Source of the DNA: Lacrimispora sphenoides
Lineage (GTDB): Bacteria > Bacillota > Clostridia > Lachnospirales > Lachnospiraceae
Reading direction: 5' to 3'
Assembly: GCF_900105215.1 (NCBI RefSeq)
Contig: NZ_FOIP01000001.1
Span: 124,001-188,000 of the forward strand
DNA: 64,000 nt
Positions 27,814-36,860 of the stretch are shown one piece after another. How positions within the stretch are numbered: the first letter of the stretch is position 1; every line of letters begins with the position of its first letter. The notes under the pieces are model-generated. The model saw only the letters and a list, made by a program, of their open reading frames with translations. It made no database searches and was not told the DNA's origin. Both the position numbers and the translations under genes were made by a program.

Positions 27814-28860
27814 TTACCTCAACTTTACTGATTTTCCTTCTTGTTCCACAACCCGCCCGATGATGCCATAGGCTGTCTCCATTTGTGCCGCTTTTAAATC
27901 CTTCATAATGTTTTTTGCATCCTCTGGAGAAACACTGATCAATAGTCCTCCTGAAGTCTGGGGATCACAAAAAATATCACGGATATATTCCTCTGTCTCT
28001 CCAAAATCCAGCTTATCCTCTGTATAGGAACGGTTCCGGTAAGCCCCTTCCGGAATAAGTCCCATCTGGGCAAGACTTTTCGCCTCTTTCTGTATGGGTA
28101 GATCTTTCACGGAAATCTCAATCGTGACCCCGCTGCCCTCCGCCATCTCGACTGCATGGCCTGCCAGGCCAAAGCCTGTGATATCGGTGCAGCTATGAAC
28201 TTCATAATGCTCGATCACCTGCTTTGCCTTCCTGTTTAAAGAGGTCATGACACGGATCACTTCCTGCTTCGCCTCTTCTGATGCCATATCCGCCTTGACT
28301 GCCGTGTTAACAATCCCGGTTCCCAAAGGCTTTGTCAGAATGAGAACATCTCCTGGTCTGGCTTCACAGTTTTTAAAAACCTTATCCGGATGAACAAACC
28401 CGGTGACACTTAAGCCGTATTTTGGTTCGTTATCCTGAATGGAATGACCGCCTGCCAGAACGGCTCCTGCCTCAAGAACCTTTGATGCCCCGCCTTCTAA
28501 AATCTTTCCCAAAAGAGCGGGATTTACGCAGTTTGGCCAAGCCACAATATTAAGGGCCACTTTTGGTTCTCCACCCATGGCGTAAATATCGCTCAGTGCA
28601 TTGGCGGCCGCAATCTGGCCAAAGGTATAAGGGTCATCCACCACAGGGGTGAAAAAATCAAGGGTCTGGATCAATGCGGTCTCCTCGTTCACCTTGTAAA
28701 TGGCACCGTCATCAGAGGTTTCAATCCCCACCAGCAGATTTGGATCCTCAAATTTGGGCAGGTTCTCTAAAATCCCGGCAAGGGTTCCAGGACCGATTTT
28801 AGCGGCACAGCCAGCAGTTTTCGTCATTTGGGTAAGTCTCACTTCTTGATCTGGTATCAT
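27814..28860 (-). CDS. selD: Selenide, water dikinase
   Basis: 348 residues. Makes selenophosphate from selenide and ATP. The N-terminal catalytic loop is TAGCAAKIGPGTL with cysteine, not selenocysteine; the second cysteine of the E. coli GCGCK motif is alanine, as in other clostridial forms. AIR-synthase-like motifs are DDGAIYKVNEE, DFFTPVVDDPYTFGQIAAAN and LAGGHSIQDNEPKYG. AAGGAG precedes ATG 28860. No selA or selB accompanies it, and the neighbours suggest a labile-selenium cofactor role. Confidence 0.96.
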   Translation of the reverse strand: MIPDQEVRLTQMTKTAGCAAKIGPGTLAGILENLPKFEDPNLLVGIETSDDGAIYKVNEETALIQTLDFFTPVVDDPYTFGQIAAANALSDIYAMGGEPKVALNIVAWPNCVNPALLGKILEGGASKVLEAGAVLAGGHSIQDNEPKYGLSVTGFVHPDKVFKNCEARPGDVLILTKPLGTGIVNTAVKADMASEEAKQEVIRVMTSLNRKAKQVIEHYEVHSCTDITGFGLAGHAVEMAEGSGVTIEISVKDLPIQKEAKSLAQMGLIPEGAYRNRSYTEDKLDFGETEEYIRDIFCDPQTSGGLLISVSPEDAKNIMKDLKAAQMETAYGIIGRVVEQEGKSVKLR

Positions 28861-28901
28861 ACCTGTTCTTCTCCTTGTATTTATAGATATTTTCTATCAT
28901 T

Positions 28902-28929
28902 ATTTTAACATATTGTCGTTTTTTAGCAA
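28902..28929 (-). promoter_or_regulatory. Candidate promoter for selD
   Basis: Minus-strand TTGCTA (28929-28924), a 16-base spacer and TAAAAT (28907-28902), 42 bases before the selD ATG in the gap after addA. Confidence 0.5.
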
Positions 28930-28942
28930 CCCTTCAAAGCAT

Positions 28943-31900
28943 TTAAGCCAAGGGGATTTCCTTTTTCAAAGTCATGGAGTAAATAATTTTTTCCTTTACC
29001 CTTTTCCCTGTCATCTGTTCCAGCGCCCGCTCATAATAATCCATCTGCATCTGATACCGCCCTACCAGCACGTTCTCTTCTCCCGGGCCGATATGATCCG
29101 TCTTATAATCCACCAGAACCAGGCCTCCCTCTTCTTCCATATAGGCATCTATGATTCCCTGGATGAGGATCCGTTCATCGGAATCCCCTGCCTCCATATC
29201 CCGGGCAGGAATTCCCACTACAAACTGCTGTTCCTTTTTTAAACGTCCTGACAACTGGGCTGCAGCCAGCCGGTTTCCCAGAGAAGAATTTAAAAAGGCC
29301 AGAAGCATATCCTCTGATAAAAGGGAAAGACTTTCTTCATCCATCCGCTGATCCCTGCGGAATCCGTCCAGGGCATGATGAAGGTCTTCTCTTGTTCTTA
29401 CCTTTCCAAAGTCCAAAAGCTCCAGAGCCCTGTGATAGGCAGTTCCCCGGAATGCACCTTTCGGGCGATCTTCCTTACCCTCGTCCTTAAGGAATGAAGG
29501 AATCGTGGGAAGAAACCCGCTTTCCTCTTCATCCGTAAACTGTCCCTGCTTTTTTAACTCGGATACGGTCATCTTGGTATGAAGTCTGGTATCCGCCTCA
29601 TAGGGATAACGGTAATCAAAAGCAGCTCTTAGGTCTTTCGCAAACTCCTGATCATAAACCCTGACCGTATCAAGGGAAAGGAGAGCGTTCATTGTCAGTT
29701 TTTTTTCAGCCTGCCGTTCAATCTCTTCTCCTACCAGACCAGAAACCGACAATTCCTTTAAAATCAGATTCCCGGTGTCTGCCCCTTCCTCCCTCAGGAT
29801 TTGGGAAGGAGAATATTTTCCCGACAGGCTCATGAGCATCCAGTCCAGGTAGGAATCCGCGGAACCGAGAATGGTAAAGGGGATCTGGCCCTCTACTCTT
29901 ATGATATCCGCAAAACGTTCCAGCTTTTTGTCCAGATACCGGTCAAGTCCGGTCATGATAAGCTTTTCTTTTGCCCTTGTCATAGCCACGTAGAGCACGC
30001 GAAGCTCCTCCCCCATGGCTCCAAGATCCATTTTTCTCCGCAGGACATGTTTTTTTAAGGTAGGTGCTTTGACACGCCGTTCAAGGTCCAGATGGTCAGT
30101 TCCTATCCCTAAGTCCGGATCAATGAGGATCTTTCCATAGGAATCCTGCTTATTAAACTTTTTCCCCATACCAGCAAGAAATACCACCGGAAATTCCAGT
30201 CCCTTGCTCTTATGGATGCTCATAACCCGGACCGTATTCTCCTCTCCGGCAAGGGAAGCCTCCCCGAAATCCGTATCGTATTTTTTCAGATTTTCTATAT
30301 AGCGGATAAAATGGAACAGTCCGGAATAACTGGTCCTCTCATAGGCAGACGCCTTTTCCACCAGCATGGCAAGGTTGGCCCTCCGGACTTCTCCTGCCGG
30401 CATGGCGGAAATATAATCATAATATCCGGTTCCTTCATACAGATCATAAAGCAGTTCATGAATGGAAAGATAGGTTGACTTTTCCCTGTAAAGGGAAAGC
30501 AATTCAGAAAAAGTCTCCAGCTTATGAAACAGTTCCGGATATTCCGGATCATCTATCTCCCCATATTCTTTTCTGTAATGCTGCCATGCTCCATATAATC
30601 CCCTGTCCTGGCCTTTTTTAGCCGTCTTTTTCCAGACAGCCATCAAATGGGCCATTTCTTCATCCGTCACCCTGCCAATGGAGGACTTTAATACTGCAGC
30701 CAGAGGGATGTCCTGCATGGGATTGTCAATGATATTTAACATGGAAAGAATGGTTTCCACCTCAGGAGCGGTAAAATATCCGGTTTTCCGTTCCGCATAG
30801 GCCGGAATCCCTTCATTCATCAAGACGTTCACAAAGTCTTCCGCCCAGCCGCTTAAAGATCTTAGCAGGATCACCACATCTCCATATCCTGCGATGCGGT
30901 AGCCTCCCTTTCCTCCGAACCTTTTATCCCAGATCAAAAGACCGTTTACCGGATCCGTAAGCTCTTTGATCTTCCCTGCAATGACCTTTGCCTCCATCTC
31001 CCGGCTGGTATAATCGACGGCATCGTCATCAAGCTGCTTTAATAAGTTCCCTGACCCATGGATCATAAGGAATTCTGTTTTCTCTCCCGCGCGGCCCTCT
31101 TCCTCAGGAAATTCTGCTCCCGGATGGAGTGCTGCATCCTTTGTATACTGTATATTCCCCAAATTCTTTGTCATGATCTGGTAGAATACCTCATTAATGC
31201 TTCTAAGGACTTCATCCCTGCTTCGGAAATTCTGGTGCAGTTCGATTTTCTGGTATTTTCCTTCCTCTTTCAAGTAGGAGTCATACTTCTCTAAAAACAG
31301 CTGGGGCCTTGCCAGACGGAACTGGTAGATGCTCTGCTTCACATCGCCAACCATAAATACGTTGGGAGTTCCAAACCGTTCTCTGGAAATACTGCCGATC
31401 AGGGCTTCCTGTACATCATTGCTGTCCTGGTATTCGTCCACCAGGATTTCCTCGAACTGCCTGCTGAGCTCATCTGCCACCTCAGTGGCCACAGTGTTGC
31501 CCTCTTCCCTGGTCAACAGTATCTCCAAAGCATAATGCTCCAAGTCATTAAAATCCACCAGGTTCTTTTCTCGTTTCTTTTCCTGATACCTTCGGGCATA
31601 TTCTCCTGCCAGATGAAGCAGGGTCGTCACCGCGTCCCTGGTTCCCCTGATATCGGAAAGGACCTCCTCCGGCGATTCAAAGCAGTATAAATCAAGAAGC
31701 TTTCCAACCGCCTTTTTCACCCGGTCACGGATTCCCGTTACAAACGCTTTCTTCTCTGCATCAATATCCTTGCTCCGAATGGAAGCCAGACGGTCAAAGG
31801 AGGCCTTTTTTAACTGCTCATTAAACGCCTCATAATCCTCGGCAAGGCTTAAGCGATCCAGCAGCTGGAGGTCATTAGCCAGCATGGGCAGATAGGCCTC

Positions 31901-32632
31901 CGGCCCGTTCTCTTCCTCGCAGACCTCCATGGCCTTTTCCACCTGAAATTTTAATTCCGAAAGCTGAAGCCCGGCATCCTTCATTAGAAATTTCATCCAG
32001 CCCGTATCCATGATCTGATCCATATCAGAAGTTTCAAGCTCTTTCCTGCACCGGTCAAGCCACTGGGAGGGCCAGGGATTGCTCTGGGAAAAGGTAAACA
32101 CCTGCATGATATAATCTTCAATTCCCCTGTCAGACTTTCCCGTGGCATAGGTTTCCACAAATTTCTCAAATAAGGGATCTGCTTTCTCGTAATACTCCTC
32201 CAGCATCTCCTTCATCACATCAGCCCGTAAAAGGATAAGCTCTCCCTCATCCCCCACCCGGAAGGCAGGGTCAATATCCAGCTTATTATAATGATCTTTA
32301 ATAAGTCCCAGGCAGAAACTGTCAATGGTGGTGATCTGGGCATAGGGAATCATGGCTGCCTGCATCTGTAAATGGGAGCTGTCCGGATTCTCCATAAGCT
32401 TTTCATCTACGGCCTTTAACACCCGTTCCCGCATTTCATCGGCAGCCGCCTTTGTAAAGGTCATGACCAGAAGCTGATCGATCCTTAAAGGAGCTTCTCC
32501 TTCCGTGATCATACGGATAATCCGTTCTACCAATACGGCCGTCTTACCGCTTCCTGCTGCCGCCGATACCAAGAGATTTCTGTTTCTGCTCTCAATAACG
32601 GCCTTTTGTTCCTCTGTCCAGCTAATCGCCAT
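28943..32632 (-). CDS. addA: ATP-dependent helicase/nuclease subunit A
   Basis: 1229 residues from ATG 32632 (AAGGAGAG upstream); an upstream ATG at 32662 precedes the ribosome site. UvrD-type helicase motifs: Q-motif EEQKAVIESR, Walker A AAAGSGKTAVLVERI, DEYQDSN (motif II), GDVKQSIYQFR (III), SIHKSKGLEFPVVF (V) and YVAMTRAKEKL (VI). The C-terminal RecB-family nuclease shows VDYKTD near residue 1180. It works with AddB in double-strand-break resection and recombination. It overlaps addB by 11 bases. Confidence 0.97.
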   Translation of the reverse strand: MAISWTEEQKAVIESRNRNLLVSAAAGSGKTAVLVERIIRMITEGEAPLRIDQLLVMTFTKAAADEMRERVLKAVDEKLMENPDSSHLQMQAAMIPYAQITTIDSFCLGLIKDHYNKLDIDPAFRVGDEGELILLRADVMKEMLEEYYEKADPLFEKFVETYATGKSDRGIEDYIMQVFTFSQSNPWPSQWLDRCRKELETSDMDQIMDTGWMKFLMKDAGLQLSELKFQVEKAMEVCEEENGPEAYLPMLANDLQLLDRLSLAEDYEAFNEQLKKASFDRLASIRSKDIDAEKKAFVTGIRDRVKKAVGKLLDLYCFESPEEVLSDIRGTRDAVTTLLHLAGEYARRYQEKKREKNLVDFNDLEHYALEILLTREEGNTVATEVADELSRQFEEILVDEYQDSNDVQEALIGSISRERFGTPNVFMVGDVKQSIYQFRLARPQLFLEKYDSYLKEEGKYQKIELHQNFRSRDEVLRSINEVFYQIMTKNLGNIQYTKDAALHPGAEFPEEEGRAGEKTEFLMIHGSGNLLKQLDDDAVDYTSREMEAKVIAGKIKELTDPVNGLLIWDKRFGGKGGYRIAGYGDVVILLRSLSGWAEDFVNVLMNEGIPAYAERKTGYFTAPEVETILSMLNIIDNPMQDIPLAAVLKSSIGRVTDEEMAHLMAVWKKTAKKGQDRGLYGAWQHYRKEYGEIDDPEYPELFHKLETFSELLSLYREKSTYLSIHELLYDLYEGTGYYDYISAMPAGEVRRANLAMLVEKASAYERTSYSGLFHFIRYIENLKKYDTDFGEASLAGEENTVRVMSIHKSKGLEFPVVFLAGMGKKFNKQDSYGKILIDPDLGIGTDHLDLERRVKAPTLKKHVLRRKMDLGAMGEELRVLYVAMTRAKEKLIMTGLDRYLDKKLERFADIIRVEGQIPFTILGSADSYLDWMLMSLSGKYSPSQILREEGADTGNLILKELSVSGLVGEEIERQAEKKLTMNALLSLDTVRVYDQEFAKDLRAAFDYRYPYEADTRLHTKMTVSELKKQGQFTDEEESGFLPTIPSFLKDEGKEDRPKGAFRGTAYHRALELLDFGKVRTREDLHHALDGFRRDQRMDEESLSLLSEDMLLAFLNSSLGNRLAAAQLSGRLKKEQQFVVGIPARDMEAGDSDERILIQGIIDAYMEEEGGLVLVDYKTDHIGPGEENVLVGRYQMQMDYYERALEQMTGKRVKEKIIYSMTLKKEIPLA

Positions 32633-35600
32633 TTGACTCTCCTTCCTCTTCTTCTCCTTCAATGACCGGCCATATTTCTTCGGATTTTAAGGCTTTAAAT
32701 TTCCGGAAACCATATCCGGTCGTCTTTAAGTCAAATCCGCAGACCGCATGGTAAGGGCAGTAATCGCAGGCGCAGCGGTTCCCCTGCTTATAGGGATTTA
32801 CATCAATGGCACCCTCAAGGATCTCTTTTCCTTCTGACGTTAATTTTTCCCGCACAAACTGCCTGAGTGCAGAAAAACGATTGCCGCCTGCAACCGATGA
32901 CCTGGCTTCCTGAATGATCCCATTTTTCATGGCAACAGGAATCACGTCGGATTCCGTCTCGATCTCATGATCCAGGTGAGAGATGGCATCTAAATCACTG
33001 TTGACCAGGCCGTTCATGCGAAGCTGTTTCAATATCTTCCCGTTTATCTCCTCATCTGTCATTTCGCCTTCTCTTTCGATAACAGGGTCGTTGATGTTAT
33101 AATAAAAGATCCCGGCAGGAACCACAGGCTTGTCCGGTTTTTTCCGCTCCTCCATCTCCAAGGCCGCATCCATATAGACGACCAATTGAAGCTGAAGGCC
33201 GTAATACAGGGCCGTTAAGTCAAATGCTGTGCTTCCTGACTTGTAATCAATGATCTTCACATAGACTGCTTCTTCATCCTCACATAAATCCATGCGGTCG
33301 ATCCTGCCTCTTAAATGAATGGCTTCCTCCTTTGAGAGAGGAATCCTCATGGCATTTAACTGATCGGCAGCAGAAAAGGAAACCTCAAATCCCACCGGAA
33401 CAAAATCTCCTTTTTTTAACTGCTCGGAAAGAGCCCACACCGTCCGGTCCGTAATCCGCTCCACCTTGCCTGCCAGATAGGCATTTCTTGCAGAGCTTTT
33501 TAAAATGGTATTGCCATATTCCTCCGTCACCTTGGTCACGCATTCATGGACCAGGCGTTTCCTCTCTTCCTCAGTCAGGGTTTTAAAATCCCTTCCTTCT
33601 TCTTTCATGCGCTGAAACCATAAGTCAATGGAATCGTGAAACAGGTTTCCGATATCCATGGCAGCCAGCTCATATTCCTGCCTCTCCATTAACTCCAGCC
33701 CGTAATTTAAGAAATGGGCATAGGCGCAGGAGGCATACTGCTCCATTCTCGTAACACTTCCGCTTATGACGGAACCGTAGAGAGCCTTTGCCGCCGCTTT
33801 TCCGATTCCCCTCTGTTCATAGGCATAGAAAGCAGCCTCTGCCAGTCTCTTTCCTTCCTCCCTATGGTCCTCCGATAAAAGAAATGCCTTAAAAAGTTCC
33901 AAAAGCTTTCTGTCTTCCCCGGTTTTTCCGAACTCGCGGAGTCCGGTCGCCAGCCGGTCCTTTGCCTCTCTCATAGACAGAGGAACTGCCGTCCTTAAAG
34001 GGGAGACTTCCGAAAGTCCAGGAAACAGTCTTTTCAGTTCGCCCACCAGAGTGGAAGGACGCAGGCTTTTCCCGCTGCCATCCATGGCTGCATAGGATAA
34101 AACCAGCCGTTTCTCCGGTTTTGTAAGGGCCAGATAAAGATAAAATCTTTGCCGGAATCCCTCTTCCCTGGCAGTAGGAGCCAGCTCCATATCATGAGTT
34201 CCCAGAAATTCTCTTTCCCGGTCCGTAAACAGGCTGCTTTTTTCCTTTTTTACCGGCACGATCCCGTCATTGACCCCTACAAAAAACAATACCTTAATAT
34301 GATCCAGCCTGGTTCTGGTGATATCACCCACCACTACTCGGTCCACGGTGGCTGGAATCAGGCCCACCTGGATCTCCGAAAATCCGGCGTCCAGAATTTC
34401 CCCATACTCTCTGCGGCTTACATGCTCTTCTCCTAAAAGCCCTGCCAGGCGGTCAAATAAGTCCATGACCAGCCCATAAACCTGGCTGTATTCCATGGCA
34501 AGGGTGAAATCTCCCATTTCCCGGAACTTTTCTTCAAAGATCAGCATCTTTTCTTCGATCCCTGTCTCCATAAGAAGGGCTGTAACGGCCGCGGTCATGG
34601 AAGCCACCGTGGATTCCGGGTTTCTAAAGGCCTCCCGTAAGCTTCTTAAAGGGGTAATAAGCGCTTCCCGGAATTCATTTAGTTCTTCCAGATTAAGCTC
34701 CTTGCCTCCACGGTACCAACCTTCCCACTGGGCATCCCATCTTTTAAATCCCCGGATTCCCATGGCAATGACATAATTCTCTAAGCGGTCTATTTTCTCC
34801 TCAGCCTCTTTGGCCGCAATGAGGCCGGTTCTCAAATAACGAAAAACAGATTCATAGGAAAAATCTTTTTGAATGATCTCCATGGCAGCGCGGATTAACT
34901 CCACCATTGGATTTTTTAATATGCTTTTTTTATTGTCCAGGAAATAAGGGATTCCATTTAACTGAAACTGATGAATGATTTCGTTGGAATAGCCCTGGAT
35001 ATCTCCGGTGATGACCGCCATATCCCGGTAACGAAGTCCCTGATCCCGGATCTCCTCTTCCATGGAGCGGATCACAAAGGCGATTTCCTCCATTGGATTT
35101 AAAGCCTTGACCAGACGTATGGAACCGGAACCTTCCCGGCAGGACTTTCCTCTATAGCGGTATAGGTTTTGTTCCAGAAAATCCAGGGCATTTTCCCCGC
35201 AGCCCTGTCCTTCCCGGTTCTCTCCACCGGCGTCTCCCAGGTAACGGACAGCCGGATGGTCTTTAAGAAGAATATCCTTCTCTTTCCCGGCCCCTGTCTC
35301 TTTTGCCAGCTCATTTAATTTACGGATCATCTGGCGGCTCATGTGAAATAACTCCTGAACACCGGATTTTCTGCTCATGTTTTCGGCAGGGTCTATGGTC
35401 ACTGTGACGATGACCCGTTTGCTGTAGCGGAGAAACAGCTCCAGGATCCGGTACTGGACTGGGGTAAAACCGGTATAGCCATCAAGGGTGATCACGCTGT
35501 TTTTAATCAGCTCTGACCGTGGAAGGATCCTGCACAGCACATCTAGAATCTCCTCCGTGGTAATATATTTATCCTTTATGTAGTCCTTAAAACCCTGATA

Positions 35601-36083
35601 AATGACAGAAATATCGGAAAGCTTCTGTCGAAGCATAGGACTAATGGTATCAGGTATCTCCTCATTTAACATCTCCGGTGTTATGCCGTACTGGTAAAGC
35701 TCTGACAGCATGGACTTTAGCTGGGAGATAAACCCTGACTTTGATAAATGTTCTTTATAAAGGACCAGGTCCTTTTTCTTATTGGCAGCTACCTTCCGCA
35801 GCACCATGGATTTTCCCATATCGTCAAGAACCTGGGGACTTGAAATGGCAAGCTCCTCAAATACCCGGTAGGCAAGACGTTTGAAGCTTACGATATCAAT
35901 ATTCATGACCCCGTGGTTTGGATGAAGGGAAACGATTTCCTTCTGGGTCTGCATGGTAAACTGTTCCGGTACAATGGCGAAGTACCGGGTATCCGGTTGT
36001 TCTATGGACTGACGGATCAATTCCGTATAAAGGCGGAAGGTCTTACCGGAACCAGAACCGCCCAATATCAATTGAAGGGACAT
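32622..36083 (-). CDS. addB: ATP-dependent helicase/deoxyribonuclease subunit B
   Basis: 1153 residues. N-terminal Walker A GGSGSGKTFRLY (about 8-19) and the C-terminal nuclease core IIDYKSGSTAFDL. The four iron-sulfur cysteines of AddB are present: an upstream Cys near residue 793 (YASCAYAH) and the CACDYCPYHAVC cluster near 1112-1123. It is the partner of AddA in the AddAB recombination complex. The gene starts 207 bases from the divergent anchored protein, in a gap that contains one copy of the 46-base repeat. Confidence 0.96.
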   Translation of the reverse strand: MSLQLILGGSGSGKTFRLYTELIRQSIEQPDTRYFAIVPEQFTMQTQKEIVSLHPNHGVMNIDIVSFKRLAYRVFEELAISSPQVLDDMGKSMVLRKVAANKKKDLVLYKEHLSKSGFISQLKSMLSELYQYGITPEMLNEEIPDTISPMLRQKLSDISVIYQGFKDYIKDKYITTEEILDVLCRILPRSELIKNSVITLDGYTGFTPVQYRILELFLRYSKRVIVTVTIDPAENMSRKSGVQELFHMSRQMIRKLNELAKETGAGKEKDILLKDHPAVRYLGDAGGENREGQGCGENALDFLEQNLYRYRGKSCREGSGSIRLVKALNPMEEIAFVIRSMEEEIRDQGLRYRDMAVITGDIQGYSNEIIHQFQLNGIPYFLDNKKSILKNPMVELIRAAMEIIQKDFSYESVFRYLRTGLIAAKEAEEKIDRLENYVIAMGIRGFKRWDAQWEGWYRGGKELNLEELNEFREALITPLRSLREAFRNPESTVASMTAAVTALLMETGIEEKMLIFEEKFREMGDFTLAMEYSQVYGLVMDLFDRLAGLLGEEHVSRREYGEILDAGFSEIQVGLIPATVDRVVVGDITRTRLDHIKVLFFVGVNDGIVPVKKEKSSLFTDREREFLGTHDMELAPTAREEGFRQRFYLYLALTKPEKRLVLSYAAMDGSGKSLRPSTLVGELKRLFPGLSEVSPLRTAVPLSMREAKDRLATGLREFGKTGEDRKLLELFKAFLLSEDHREEGKRLAEAAFYAYEQRGIGKAAAKALYGSVISGSVTRMEQYASCAYAHFLNYGLELMERQEYELAAMDIGNLFHDSIDLWFQRMKEEGRDFKTLTEEERKRLVHECVTKVTEEYGNTILKSSARNAYLAGKVERITDRTVWALSEQLKKGDFVPVGFEVSFSAADQLNAMRIPLSKEEAIHLRGRIDRMDLCEDEEAVYVKIIDYKSGSTAFDLTALYYGLQLQLVVYMDAALEMEERKKPDKPVVPAGIFYYNINDPVIEREGEMTDEEINGKILKQLRMNGLVNSDLDAISHLDHEIETESDVIPVAMKNGIIQEARSSVAGGNRFSALRQFVREKLTSEGKEILEGAIDVNPYKQGNRCACDYCPYHAVCGFDLKTTGYGFRKFKALKSEEIWPVIEGEEEEGESNGD

Positions 36084-36111
36084 AACTTTTTCGTCTCCTT
36101 TCTTGTAATTT

Positions 36112-36157
36112 GCCCATGTTCTCTGGGCATAAAGGGATACCCGCAGGGTGTTTCCTC
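36112..36157 (+). repeat. 46-base palindromic repeat, copy A
   Basis: GCCCA/TGGGC forms a first hairpin and ATACCC-GCA-GGGTGT a second. About 38 of 46 positions match copy B, which lies inverted on the other side of the small anchored-protein gene. Confidence 0.75.
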
Positions 36158-36289
36158 TATTTGCAAAACCAAAACTCGTGTTCGTTTATCATCTTAACAC
36201 AGATTTCCTTCTCCAACAATGAAATCTTAGGTATGAAACCCCCGGACTCATTCATACATTATAACAAAACTGTACGGAGGGCCTTTTTT

Positions 36290-36730
36290 ATGAGCTCTAA
36301 AACAAAAATAGTTGTTTTACGAATGAAAGAAATCATCTATACTGCAATCTTCGTTGGCCTTGGAATTCTACTCATCACTTTGTTTTTAGTCATGTTCCGC
36401 CCGAAGAAGGATGCTGTTCCGACTTCCGGCGATCCTGTGCACTATGTTCCGGGAGTGTATTCCTCTGTCATTACGTTGAACAGTCAGGATATCAATGTGG
36501 AGGTTACGGTTGACTCCAAAAAAATCACTTCCGTTACCCTGGTTCCTTTGAGCGAAGCCGTCACCACCATGTATCCCCTGATGCAGCCGGCCATGGATAA
36601 CTTATCACAGCAGATTATTAATAATCAGTCCACAAAGAATGTATCCTATGCAACCGAATCCCGCTATACTTCGGGCGTGCTTCTAAAAGCCGTGGATCAG
36701 GCCATTGCGAAAGCGCAGATAACGGAGTAA
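36290..36730 (+). CDS. Small membrane-anchored protein with FMN-binding-like domain
   Basis: 146 residues from ATG 36290 (CGGAGGG upstream); the longer frame back to 36110 runs through a repeat and is rejected. One N-terminal membrane helix (IIYTAIFVGLGILLITLFLV) is followed by an extracellular ~100-residue domain: YVPGVYSSVITLNSQDINVE, VTVDSKKITSVTL and a final GVLLKAVDQAIAKA. This order resembles the FMN_bind fold, but the SGAT(S) flavinylation motif is replaced by SRYTSG, so covalent flavin binding is doubtful. Its role is unknown. Confidence 0.7.
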   Translation: MSSKTKIVVLRMKEIIYTAIFVGLGILLITLFLVMFRPKKDAVPTSGDPVHYVPGVYSSVITLNSQDINVEVTVDSKKITSVTLVPLSEAVTTMYPLMQPAMDNLSQQIINNQSTKNVSYATESRYTSGVLLKAVDQAIAKAQITE

Positions 36731-36795
36731 GGCGAGGATTGTATTTTTCCATTTTTGACAGTATAATGGAAAAAAAGAATACATAATTACTTGAA

Positions 36796-36841
36796 TGAGG
36801 AAACACCCGGCGGGTATACCTCCATGTCCAGAAGTCATGGG
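36796..36841 (-). repeat. 46-base palindromic repeat, copy B
   Basis: Minus-strand copy with GGAGG-T-ATACCC-GCC-GGGTGT-TT-CCTC, the most complete second hairpin of the family. Together with copy A it brackets the 36290-36730 gene in inverted orientation. Confidence 0.75.
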
Positions 36842-36860
36842 CAGGAAAGAGGAAACGGAG

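Noticed and set aside
27814..28860. Selenocysteine codon in selD or in hydroxylase subunits
   Set aside because: The SelD catalytic position is Cys and no in-frame TGA interrupts selD, xdhB or xdhC; the xdhA break is a frameshift.
36110..36289. N-terminal extension of the anchored protein to 36110
   Set aside because: It runs through the 46-base repeat, and a CGGAGGG site sits just before ATG 36290.
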